19,193 nt of DNA. Source: Phellopilus nigrolimitatus. Its lineage: Eukaryota; Basidiomycota; Agaricomycetes; Hymenochaetales; Hymenochaetaceae. Location: the NCBI GenBank assembly GCA_021029095.1, contig JAJOHG010000448.1:1-19193 (forward strand), read 5' to 3'. Each line of letters opens with the position of its first letter. Position 1 is the first letter of the stretch. The notes below the pieces were generated by a model. It had not been told where the DNA came from, ran no database searches, and saw nothing but the letters and a program-made list of their open reading frames with translations. The position numbers and the translations under genes are program-made. Positions 9,082 to 17,879 of the stretch are shown here, in pieces.

Positions 9082-10513
9082 GATGAGACCGCACATTCTG
9101 GAGCATACTTCAGTGCGTCGCACACGTTCGAGGGGTGGATAGTCAGAAATCCGCGCTGACGTTCTCAAACAGTAGGGGTCTTCATCTCGTTCACTGTACG
9201 TACGGCGTTCTGTTGTTTCTTTCCTTCGTATCTGACCTAAGTATTATCATCTGAAGGGTATCTTTGGCATGGTATTCCCAATTGGACCCTCCGACCGGTC
9301 GGTATGGCTTGGTGAGTAGTGTCGCAAGGCTATAATATGAGCGCACACCGCTCTCCCCTTTCGCTGGCCTACGGGACTTCTAGTTCACAAAGCTCGATTA
9401 ATTGTATGGACACCGCGATTTGGGAATAATCAATCGAGCTCCTTCTATTGGTCTTGCTGTACGAAATTGTTTTGATTTTCGCTTAACTTGTATACCTCCA
9501 GTGAAAGCGGATATTGCATCAGGCATAGCGCAATTACCGCAATTTCGTTTGCACAGACACTCAAACAGCTGCTCGTTCGTTTGGATCCAGATCGCTCGGT
9601 CGTTTCAAAAGCCACAGCCCACTAACGGTGCAGTTGGCGCGGACATTGTTCCTCGGTCATCATTGGATCATTATGTTTTTCCTATTCTGTCTGAATCTGC
9701 ATTTCCGGCCTGATCGGTGTCGTTGATTGAAGGTGGGCGCTCCCGATGAAGGCTTCGGAAGTCACTTCGATTAGATGAGCTACTCGATGCTCGGGATGCC
9801 ATTTCCTCTCCGCTATGTAGTGCATGTAGTGGCTGGACCTTGGCGTCCTACATATCTGGATATGCCGAACCTGACGTCCGGATCTGTGCGTTACATCATT
9901 GACTGTGCAAACCTATGTCCATAAGGCTATTACATTCAAACCTCAAGGAAACGGGAGCAAGTCACCAGATCTTACTTGCGACATCTGCAACTCATGACTG
10001 CATTCTAGAGCATCAAGCGGAGCTTACATTACGTTCGCTGTTTTCTTAATCCTTGCGCATAAACCACAAGCGGAACAGCAAATTTGACATCTCGCGAAAA
10101 TGGAATACGGACGAACGGATTGGCTACATACCTGCTCGGTTGAGCGGTATTAGCTGTGTACGGCTGGTGTTGGGTCGCCGAACGAGCGCCAGGACGCGCG
10201 ATCGGACCTTGTCGAAGATCCACTCGGGGATTATGTTTCAACGAAGTTTTGACTAACCAAACTCGAGTCCTTTCGCGGTGATCGCGCTTTGCGGGGCTGC
10301 ATGATGATGAGCGCCGTACTTTATCCAGCACGTCTGGACGGGTCTTGTGTCGGCGTGATCTTAGGACCGTCGGTTGTTGAACCTTCAGAGCTGTGCGCCC
10401 AGGCCGTCTGTATAAAGCTGACGCTGTTTTCATATCTCTTGTCTTTCCCAGAACCTCTCGTTACCGAACTTTACCATTTTGATTCCCCGCATCGTCTATT
10501 TTTTTAATACATC
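9082..10513. other. Intergenic region with no supported gene
   Basis: About 1.4 kb between the DUF4604 gene and the peroxidase gene. The longest open frames (9402-9713 on +, 10029-10433 on -) lack a credible start, recognised motif or natural composition, and one overlaps the putative peroxidase TATA box. I see no RNA gene, terminal repeats or transposon domain. Confidence 0.55.
10411..10417 (+). promoter_or_regulatory. TATA box candidate of the DyP gene
   Basis: TATAAAG lies about 100 nt upstream of the ATG at 10514 and is followed by a pyrimidine-rich stretch typical of fungal transcription starts. Confidence 0.5.
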
Positions 10514-12507
10514 ATGTCGTCAACCACCTGGCCGACCGCTCAGGACCTCAACGATCTTCAGGGCAAGTATTATGAAATTGTTGTCGCTCACTATTTGACT
10601 TACACTCTGTGAATCTACAGGTGATGTCGTGTACGTGTTTATACCGCCTTCCATGGTGTCATAAATTGACAGTAGTTGTTCATTCCATTGTCGTACGAAG
10701 TCTCGGTATTCCCAAGCGCACGGAAGATCTCATTTTCTTCAACATCCATGATGCCGCCGCGTTCAAGCGCGACCTCAAGCAGCTCATCCCGGCCATCACG
10801 ACAACCGCGCAGATCCAGAAGATGCGCACGGACATTGCCAACCACAAGAGCAGCGGCAACACGGAACTGCTCAAGTTGGTCGGGATCAACATCGGCTTTA
10901 CCATCCAGGGCCTCACGAAGGTATCTATTCATTGTCTCGTTACTGCTGGCGGGATTTCTGATTTATTTATCGTCGTGTCTGTGCGTTGATAGCTGGGCAT
11001 CACAGACGACCTCGGCGACGCTGCGTTCAAGGCCGGCCAGTTTGCGGACGCACCGGCGCTGGGCGACGTCGTCTCGAACTGGCTCGATGCCTTTAAGAAA
11101 GAAATTGATGGCGTTGTTCTGGTAAGTAGACACTTACACTTAATGAATGTCCCCTTCACGAAATGAGTTCTTCTAGATCGCTGGTGATTCGAAAGCATCC
11201 GTGCTTGAGGGCACGGCCAAAGTCGAACTTATCCTCGGCACCTCCATCAGCAAGATGCTCGTTGTCGAGGGTCAAGTCCGCCCGGGCAAAGAGAAGGGCC
11301 ACGAGCACTTCGTAAGTATTCCGGAATTGTGCTTTACCGCCTGCGCTCTTTTTCACATATCATCTGTGCAGGGTTTCCTGGACGGCATCTCCTCGCCGGC
11401 GATCGAGGCACTGACCGGGCACCTGCCTGGCCAGATCGTTGTCCCGCCTGGCTCGCTCGTCTGCGGCACGGAGGGCGACTCCGTCACACGCCCTGCCTGG
11501 GCGAAGAACGGCTCCTTCTTCGCGTACGTCCTTTGCTCCTCGCCCCTCACCCACACGCATCTGTAACTAACACAAACACGCTTCCGCGCCCACAGCTACC
11601 GCCACTTCAACCAGCTCGTGCCCGAGTTCAACAAGTTCCTCGCGGACAACCCGCTGAACTTCCCTGCGATCCCGAAGGAGCACGGCAGCGCGCTGCTCGG
11701 CGCGCGGCTGTTCGGGCGGTGGAAGAGCGGCGCGCCGATCGAGCTCTCGCCGACGCACGACGACCCCGCGCTCGCGGCGGACAAGCAGCGCAACAACAAC
11801 TTCGACTTCTCGCAGGACCCGCTGGACCAGACAAAGTGCCCGTTCGCGGCGCACATCCGCAAGACGAACCCGCGCGCGGACCTGACGGTGTGCGTATTTG
11901 CTCTCAGCGTGTTGTTGTGTTTTTTTTTTACTTGGGTTACTAATAGTCTTTTTTTTTTCGACGATGTGTGTAGACCATTCGGCGAGGCGGCGCTCACGGA
12001 CCACGTGATGGTGCGCCAGGGCATCGCGTTCGGACCCGAGGTGACGGTGGAGGAGGCACGCGAGAACAAGACGAAGCTCACGCGCGGGCTCGCGTTCGTG
12101 TGCTACCAGGCCAACCTCGTAAACGGGTTCGAATTCCTGCAAAAGAGTGCGTCCCCCCTGCTTACTTCTCTTTCCGGTTACTTATGGCGCTTTGTTTGTC
12201 CCGCAGAGTGGGCAAACACGACGAACTTCCCGCCCAAGACGATCGACGGCAAGGCGTTCGACAGCGGGTTCGACCCCATCAGTACGTCTCATTTCCCCCT
12301 CTCCACGTTTCGTTCGTTTTCTGACGGCCACTCTTTTCGGACTACCTAGTCGGCCAGAACAGCGGCAAGCCGCGCGAGACGGTGGGCCTGCAGCCGAAAA
12401 ACGCGAGCGCGGAGACGACGCTGCCGTTCGACTTCGTCGTGGCCAAGGGCGGCGCGTACTTCTTCACGCCGTCGATCACGGCGCTGAAGACGAAGCTCGC
12501 TGCGTGA
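10514..12507 (+). CDS. DyP-type (dye-decolorizing) heme peroxidase
   Basis: Ten exons can be read: 10514..10562, 10621..10630, 10701..10920, 10993..11121, 11177..11311, 11372..11523, 11596..11889, 11974..12146, 12207..12281, 12350..12507. They sum to 1395 nt (464 residues) with all phases agreeing. The enzyme uses H2O2 to oxidise dyes, phenols and probably lignin-related compounds. Family hallmarks are the N-terminal LQGDV motif, the GxxDG motif (GFLDGIS, catalytic Asp at 185), the proximal heme ligand in CPFAAHIRK (His318) and the likely distal Arg344 in VMVRQGI. Asp-to-Arg and His-to-Arg spacings fit the fungal enzymes I know. Intron 1 is GC-AG (donor GCAAGT) and exon 2 has only 10 nt; both are needed to keep LQGDVVLG in frame. 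No signal peptide precedes the domain, unlike most secreted fungal DyPs, so it may be intracellular or have an unseen upstream exon. Confidence 0.95.
10563..10620 (+). other. Non-canonical GC-AG intron in the DyP gene
   Basis: The 58-nt intron begins GCAAGT and ends CTACAG with a CTTAC branch-like site. The neighbouring GT (GTATTA, at 10567) would give an in-frame stop right after splicing, while the GC donor restores the conserved Q-G-D motif. Confidence 0.75.
10621..10630 (+). other. 10-nt microexon of the DyP gene
   Basis: Ten nt between two introns (58 and 70 nt) complete Gly and encode Asp-Val plus two bases of Val in LQGDVV. The following intron starts GTACGT and ends CGAAG. Without this microexon the reading frame and a conserved family motif are lost. 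Confidence 0.7.
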
Positions 12508-12843
12508 GCGGCGGCGCGTGTGTACGTGTGCATAGCAAATACATCTCTTTTCTTCTTGCTTCCCATCTTGTATATACCTTTGTACCCCTAGCGCCCTTCC
12601 CTTGGATTATGGAGTGCGGTAACCTCGGTAGTTTTGAATGTATGCATTGGAGTAAACATGAATTTATGAATTTAGCAACTTTTTGAAGGCCTTCCCGGAA
12701 AGGCGTTGTCCTAGTCGCCGGGCGGTATCCAGGCTCACTTCATGGGCTGCTCTTCACTAAGGCGCAGTAGCATCTTCAAACCATCAACAATTTTGATGGA
12801 GTCGATCTTCGTACTATAATAAAACAAGAAATACTAGACTAGT
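12508..12843. other. Convergent 3' region between DyP and hydrolase genes
   Basis: A 336-bp stretch between two stop codons, AT-richer than the flanking exons and presumably both 3' UTRs. No further feature seen. Confidence 0.6.
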
Positions 12844-13680
12844 TCAGCTCGCGACGTCAACTAGCCAACTAAGGACAAGGCGCAGCATTTCGTCCGCCTT
12901 GCTACGCGACCAGAAATGCGTCGCGCCGGGCACGCAGTGCACAGCCATTTCCGCGTGCGGGGACGTCGGCGCGGACGCGGCCTCTGCCTGCAGCTGCTCC
13001 GCCCAGCGGCGGTAGCTCTCGGCGCGCGTGAACTCGTCGGCGTCGCCGAAGAGGAGGAGGACGTGCGCGCGGGGGTCGTGGGCGAGTGCGGTGAGGGCGG
13101 CGGCGCAGGCGCGCGAGCGGAAGAGGGTGAGGAAGGGGCGCGGGCCGAGCGGGTAGGAAAGGAGGATGTGCGAGGTCCTGGTGGGCGCCGGGAGGGGCGC
13201 GAGCTGGGAGGCTATGAGCGCGCCGTGGGAGTAGCCCTGTGCTGGCGGGTGAATAAGCTGTGTATATCGGTACACATATGAGAAGACGCACGACGAGGAG
13301 GACGTGCTGCACGTCAGGGATGCGGGCCATGGCCCAGCGGACGAGCGCACGCAGGTCGTCTGCTTCCTGGAGACCGGAGAGGGACGGCCAGCCCGGAGAG
13401 CGGCCGACCCCGCGACTGTTGTACGCAAGGACATGGAAGCCGGTGGCGCGCAGCGGGGTGCGGAAGTGCTGGAGGACGCTGGCGCGCGCGTGAGGCGGGG
13501 TCACGGGGTGACACGGAGTTGGGCGACGCACGGGTCGTTCATGGTGCCGCCGAGCCAGGACCAAGGGTGAAGGAGGACGGCGAGCTTGTTGGGCTCATCC
13601 GTGGGTGGAAACGGCTCTGGCTGCTGGAGAACGAGCTCGAGTTGGAGAGCGGAAGATAGGCTGGTTACGGCGGTCGACAT
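12844..13680 (-). CDS. Alpha/beta hydrolase fold protein
   Basis: Three exons, complement of 13532..13680, 13292..13478 and 12844..13236, give 242 residues. Introns of 53 nt (donor GTGCGT, acceptor GCCAG) and 55 nt (donor GTGCGT, acceptor CACAG) join the frames exactly. Features in order are an oxyanion-side HPWSWLGG motif (38-45), YNSRGVGRS (69-77), the nucleophile elbow GYSHG with Ser115, a GDADEF segment holding the likely acid (Asp177 or Asp179) and GATHFW with His219. The catalytic triad is therefore complete, and length is usual for small serine hydrolases of this fold. There is no signal peptide, so it is probably cytosolic. Substrate is unknown. The start at 13680 (MSTAV) is preferred; an in-frame ATG at 13770 would add 30 residues and leave only 39 bp to the divergent neighbour. 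Confidence 0.88.
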
Positions 13681-13809
13681 GGAAGACTGGAGACGGTTGC
13701 GGCCGTATATGGAACTGCTGACTTTACGCGTTGCTTGCTCTTCCTGTCTCTCGCTGACCATATCCGCCATCCTATCCTCTCCCTCGTCTACAAAAAATCA
13801 AAAAACAAT
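13681..13809. promoter_or_regulatory. Compact bidirectional promoter
   Basis: Only 129 bp separate the preferred start codons of the hydrolase (-) and gene 7 (+). A CT-rich stretch (about 13760-13795) precedes gene 7. No TATA box is evident for either gene. Confidence 0.5.
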
Positions 13810-15850
13810 ATGTGCGTATATACACAGCGAGCACCGTATATTATTTTTTATCCTGACACGTCTGCCGCGCTGCAGGCCGTTACCAGACGAGCGTCCGCGC
13901 CAGCAGAGCGTCGCCAACCTCATCGGGCGGTTCGAGCGCGCCGGCAAGCGCTCCTCCTCCTCAGGCCCGCCGTCCCCCGCCGTCTCCCGTTCCACCAGCG
14001 TTGTCAGCCACAACACAGGCGACGCAGCCAAGGCGGAAGCCAGGGAACGCCGCGACTGGCCCCCGCCGTCCGACCCCGGTTCCGTCTCTCTAGGCCCGAC
14101 CGATCCAGGTGCCCAGGCAGCCCTCGCCGATGCCCTGCGATCGCTCTCTCCCCGAAAGTCGCCCGAGCTCGAGAGGAGCGCCCTCGTGTCGCCCCCGCCT
14201 GATCCGCCCAGCGATCCCATCCCGCCGGCCCTGTCTGCCGATGAAATTTCACCAGCCGCGGGTGTCGCGCCAGGTCCGCAGCCGGATCCTCCAGCGGCAG
14301 ATCCCACACCCGCTCCCGCTCCCGAACCTGTTCCTGCCCCTGCCCCTGCCCCTGCCCCTGCCCCTGTGCCCGCAGCGGCCACGACGCCCAAGAAGGCGCA
14401 GTCGGCCTCGCGCGCAACGGGGAAGCTCCCAGCGAGCAAGAGCACGCCCGACACCGCGCGCGCAGCGGGCACACCCACGCGCAGCGGCGCCCCCGCCGCC
14501 ACCACCACCACCCCCAAACCGTCCGCGTCCTCGCGCTCCACGCCAAACACGCCGAGCAAGGCCAAGCTCGCCGCCGCCGCGAAGCCGCTCAAGGCGCAGC
14601 TCACCGGCCAGTCCGCGTCGTCCACCGTGCGCGCCGCGTCGCGCGCGAGCGGCGCGAAGAGCCCGCCCGTCGCGGGCGCGGCGCGCGCGAAGACGCCCAG
14701 CATGCGCGCCTCGACGTCCGGCGGCTCCGCCTCCGCTTCCGCCGTGGCGCGCCCGAAGACGCCATCCTCGGGCCTCTACGCGCCGACGAAGGCGTCCCTC
14801 GCGCGCGCGGCGAAGGGCCCGCCCGCGCCCCCCGCGCCCGTGCGCAGGCCCGCGCTCCCCGTCTCCGCGCTGGACCGCCTCGCGAAGCCGACCGCCGCGT
14901 CCGCGTCGCGCGCGCGCGCGGCGCCGCCGCCCTCCGCGACCGCGAGCCCCGTCACGAGCCCCCCGCGCGCCGCCGCGAGGCCTGCGCAGCGGGGCGCGGC
15001 CCCGGCGCGCACGCCCGTGAAGCCGCGTGTCGGGCTGGCGCCGGCGCGCCTGAAGGCCGAGCGCGAGCGGAAGGAGAAAGAGGAGGGAGAGAAGGCGGCG
15101 AAGAAAAGGCCGAGCATCGGGAGCGCAAAGGCGGGCCCTACTGCTGCTGCAGAAGCGGCAGCGGTACCAGGGGCCGCCGCCGACGTCGAACCCACGGAAC
15201 ACTCCGACGCGTCTGCCCGCGCGCCTTCAGAAGAGGAGGACGCGGCGTACGCGGAGCAGCCGTCCTTCGTCTCCGATGCCGGCGACGTGCTGTCCGAGTC
15301 GCACGGAAGCGCGCACGAGGACGGCGACGCGGGGAGCGAGATCGAGAGCTACGACGACGCGTACGCGGACGAGGGCGACGCGGAGGGCGCGCCCGCGCTC
15401 GACAGCGCGCACATCCACGGCGCGGCGCCCGCAGCCGCCACGCCCGGCGACGCGAGCTTCGCGACGTCGCCCGACCCCGCGCGCACCGCGTTTGTGATCG
15501 ACGCTGTCGCTGCTGAGCCTGCCCCCGTGCCCGCGGAGGTTGAAGCTGAGGCTGAGGCTGAGGCTGAGGTCGAGGCGGGCCCCGCGGCGGCGGAAGTTGA
15601 GACGGAGGACGCGGCCCCGAACCCGGCAGACGAAACCGCGCCAGCGAACGGCGCAGCAGCAGAGACAGAGAAAGAGGAGGATGCGGAGGAGGAGGAGGAG
15701 CACGCGCCGGGCGCGACGAACGGTGGTGCGGACGACCTCGAGCTCATCGTGCACATGCTCGAGGCGAAGGTGACCCCGCGGCCCGCGTCGGCTGTCGGCT
15801 CGGAGGCCGACTCGGAGGCCGAGGTCGCGACGATCCCCGACGAGGAGTGA
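13810..15850 (+). CDS. Large low-complexity Ala/Pro/Glu-rich protein of unknown function
   Basis: Preferred model: 13810..13811 joined to 13876..15850, giving 658 residues. The 64-nt intron (donor GTGCGT, CTGAC branch, acceptor GCTGCAG) would split the start codon: AT is in exon 1 and G in exon 2. The product opens MPLPDERPRQQS, followed by VANLIGRFERAGKR, which I recall as a block found near the N-terminus of related basidiomycete proteins. The rest is disordered: PA repeats (about 145-168), a long basic Ser/Thr/Ala/Pro region with several KTP or TPxK motifs, a charged probable coiled coil (KAERERKEKEEGEK, about 391-405), then an acidic tail with EA repeats and a Glu run. The basic-to-acidic layout recalls microtubule- or chromatin-associated proteins, but no domain is recognised. 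Alternatively, an unspliced in-frame ATG at 13679 would extend the N-terminus into the hydrolase's 5' end. The next internal ATG is only at 14701. Confidence 0.75.
14334..14367 (+). repeat. CCTGCC-type hexanucleotide repeat coding Pro-Ala
   Basis: Several tandem six-base units encode alternating Pro-Ala in the low-complexity protein. A similar GAGGCT repeat encoding Glu-Ala lies near 15541-15572. Confidence 0.8.
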
Positions 15851-16552
15851 TGGAGGCGCGTCGAGTCGCGTTCAGGATCCGCTCTTTTTTTTTCGAGTTC
15901 TCGTTTCTTTTGTTTACATATCGCATTCGGTGAGTACGCTCCGCGTAATGGACCAAAGGGAAGCCAGCTGACGTCCCAACCCTTTGCGTGCGCAGATACG
16001 CCTGACTTCTGAACCATACGGACAGCCTAATCGCTCGCTGTACATCCCATCATACATTCTTCTTTCAGTGCAAAATACGCCTCTGCCCCCTTTGCCCCGC
16101 CGATTTGTTATTCCTCATGTTTTGTCTTCATGTTCTCTTGTCTTTCATTTGTCATTTTTTGTTTCTAAAAGCTCTTCTCTGCTGACCGCATCGTTATCCG
16201 TTCCAGTTTTTTTTAACCCTATTTTCCTTTCCTTTCACTTCCTCTTCTCTCTGAATCCCGAAGATACCCCCAAGACAAGACAAGACAAGAACCCACGCCC
16301 ACCGCACCTCCATTTAATATACTTTTAAAAAAAGAAATTTTGTATTTTGCTTTTCTCCCGTGGCTGAAGTATATACACCAGATTTGAATATGCATCTCGT
16401 TGCCGTTTTCGCACATTGTGCTTGGGCTCTGACAAGATTGAGTAATAATGCTAATGAGGGCAAAGAACGTGGATGGACAAGAGAAATAGACATAATGCAC
16501 AGACGGCGGGTGGGGTAAGTATACAGAGGGAAATGGTATGCGCCCGCGGTGG
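15851..16552. other. Convergent 3' region, pyrimidine-rich, with short repeats
   Basis: About 700 bp between the stops of gene 7 (+) and the VTC1-like gene (-). It holds T/C-rich tracts and a short ACAAG-type tandem repeat near 16270-16290. No gene is supported. Confidence 0.55.
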
Positions 16553-17367
16553 TTAGTCCTCGGGGATGGGCACTCCCTTGCGTCGCCTAGAGAAGCCGGA
16601 GGAGATTCAGAAAATATGCAATAAAAGGAGAAGCTGGGTGCCCACATTTCTCGCACTGTTTACGGGAGGCGGCGGCCGGTGAGCTTGGTGCTATGCAGTG
16701 AAAGGGAAAACCGTGGGCACGCACCTCTGATGATGAAGTTGGCGAGGACGGCGAAGAAGAGCAGGGCGGAGATGATGACGGGGCCAGCAATCTGGTCTGG
16801 GTTCGGTGCAGAGGAAGGTGGTGTGAGGTATTAGGCTAGCGCAAACTGCAGAGAATACACACCGAAGTGCCCGGGATCCCGCCTGCGGATCATGGTGATG
16901 CGCTTCTGGTACACGGCCCAGCCGTACACCTGCCGAGAAAAAAAAAATGCAAAGATGCGGGGCTCAGTGCGCGGCGGGATGCGGGTGCGAGGTCGGGGCA
17001 CGCGTGCTCACCAGGACGCCGACGCTGATGAGCGCGTAGACGTAGGCGAACTTGCGCGCGACGGAGTCCTCGGAGGCGTTGAAGAGCGCGAGGGCGAGCG
17101 TGCCGAGGAGGACGCCGATGTTGAGGTAGGATATCCAGGCTGCGGGGGCCGGTGCTCAGCCGCGGGCGCGAGAAGCACGTGAGCACTAGAGATGAACTCA
17201 CTGCGCTCGTTGGCGAGCCATACTTTTCCCTCGACCTTGATGGGCGTGGGCATCTTCTTCGGGACGCGGACGTGGACGGGGACGGCGGACGCGGGCTCGA
17301 GGGCGGCATCGGCGGCGGCAGGGGCGCCGACGGCGCCATAGTCGCGCACGGGGACGACGGACTCCAT
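16553..17367 (-). CDS. VTC1-like DUF202 membrane protein (vacuolar transporter chaperone)
   Basis: Six exons on the complement, 17202..17367, 17012..17139, 16863..16929, 16725..16796, 16646..16655 and 16553..16586, give 158 residues with consistent phases. The DUF202 signature is clear: KVEGKVWLANERTWISYLN (45-63), three membrane helices (about 58-75, 87-104, 124-143), MIRRRDPGHFD between helices 2 and 3, and a short basic tail VREMRRKGVPIPED. Vtc1 is the small membrane subunit of the vacuolar polyphosphate polymerase/transporter; a vacuolar or endomembrane place is inferred. There is no SPX or VTC catalytic domain, so it is not Vtc2-4. Exon five is only 10 nt. The start is uncertain: ATG 17367 is in frame, but a better-context ATG at 17561 (MAEQQAG) lies in another frame, while natural-looking sequence (LSPFSPSALAKLPDTSQRN) extends upstream in the DUF202 frame. 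No intron reconciles them, so an indel is likely. Confidence 0.78.
16646..16655 (-). other. 10-nt microexon of the VTC1-like gene
   Basis: Ten nt lie between a 69-nt intron (GTGCGT to AAACAG) and a 59-nt intron (GTGGGC to CTCTAG, branch-like CTGAA). They complete Val, encode Arg-Glu and supply two bases of Met. With the microexon the protein ends cleanly after a basic tail; a nearer acceptor (CATAG at 16691) would leave a 34-nt intron, too short for this gene set. Confidence 0.6.
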
Positions 17368-17561
17368 GGAGGAGTCGCCGTCGCGCGAGTCGGGGATGCG
17401 GTCCGCGCGGGTCTCGCGGTCGCGGTTGCGCTGGGAGGTGTCCGGGAGCTTGGCGAGCGCGGAGGGCGAGAAGGGCGAGAGGACGGCGTGCCACGAGCGC
17501 CGGAGGAGGCCTGCGCCGGGCGCGCTGGCTGCGGCGGGGCGCCTGCTTGCTGTTCGGCCAT

Positions 17562-17879
17562 TTGTGGGATGGCGTGTGTGTTCCGCGACGCTGTTCGGGA
17601 CGGCGACGACGAGGCGTGCGGACTGGCGTCTGCAAGGGCCGAGACTCACGTGATACACCGCCACGAAAACCTTAGATTAGATAACAGATTTAAAATATTA
17701 TATAAGAAAATGACGTGTGTGAGCTTTGCCAGCTGGTTCTCGATTCTTCCAGACGTCACTCGCACCATAGCCGTCCATCCCGCCCACTCCCGCAGCGGCA
17801 GTTCCCACCTTCGTTAAATACTTCAGTCCCGTCCGCTTGGCCCCAAACACGTATCACTGTCACTTTCTACTCTCACATC
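17562..17879. promoter_or_regulatory. Divergent promoter of the VTC1-like and Hsp40 genes, with CRE-like sites
   Basis: It contains two TGACGT cores (near 17710 on + and 17750-17756 on -) of the ATF/CREB type. A TATATAA-like stretch on the - strand near 17697-17706 could serve the VTC1-like gene. A GTGAGT donor at 17649 on the - strand could start a 5' UTR intron. TTC repeats near 17737-17750 only weakly resemble a heat-shock element. Motif matches only. Confidence 0.35.

Noticed and set aside
9402..9713. 103-codon open frame on the + strand in the gap before the DyP gene
   Set aside because: It has no ATG at its beginning, no recognised motif, no splice partners that extend it, and a random-looking composition.
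10029..10433. 134-codon open frame on the - strand
   Set aside because: No known domain, basic random-like composition, and it overlaps the likely peroxidase promoter including the TATA box.
11567..12142. 191-codon open frame opposite the DyP gene
   Set aside because: Antisense shadow of GC-rich exons, crossing a well-defined intron of the peroxidase.
13586..13809. N-terminal extension of the 658-residue protein, reading through from 13586 or 13679
   Set aside because: It overlaps the first hydrolase exon on the other strand, has a composition unlike the rest and ignores a good GTGCGT...CTGAC...GCAG intron; kept only as an alternative.
14249..15202. 317-codon Arg/Gly-rich open frame on the - strand, and similar Arg/Pro-rich frames on the + strand
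   Set aside because: These are shadows of the GC-rich, low-complexity gene 7; absence of stops is expected from the base composition.
17202..17561. Open frame starting at the 17561 ATG as the real VTC1-like product
   Set aside because: It continues as Ser/Pro/Arg-rich shadow sequence and never reaches the DUF202 motif; only its first residues might be genuine if an indel is present.
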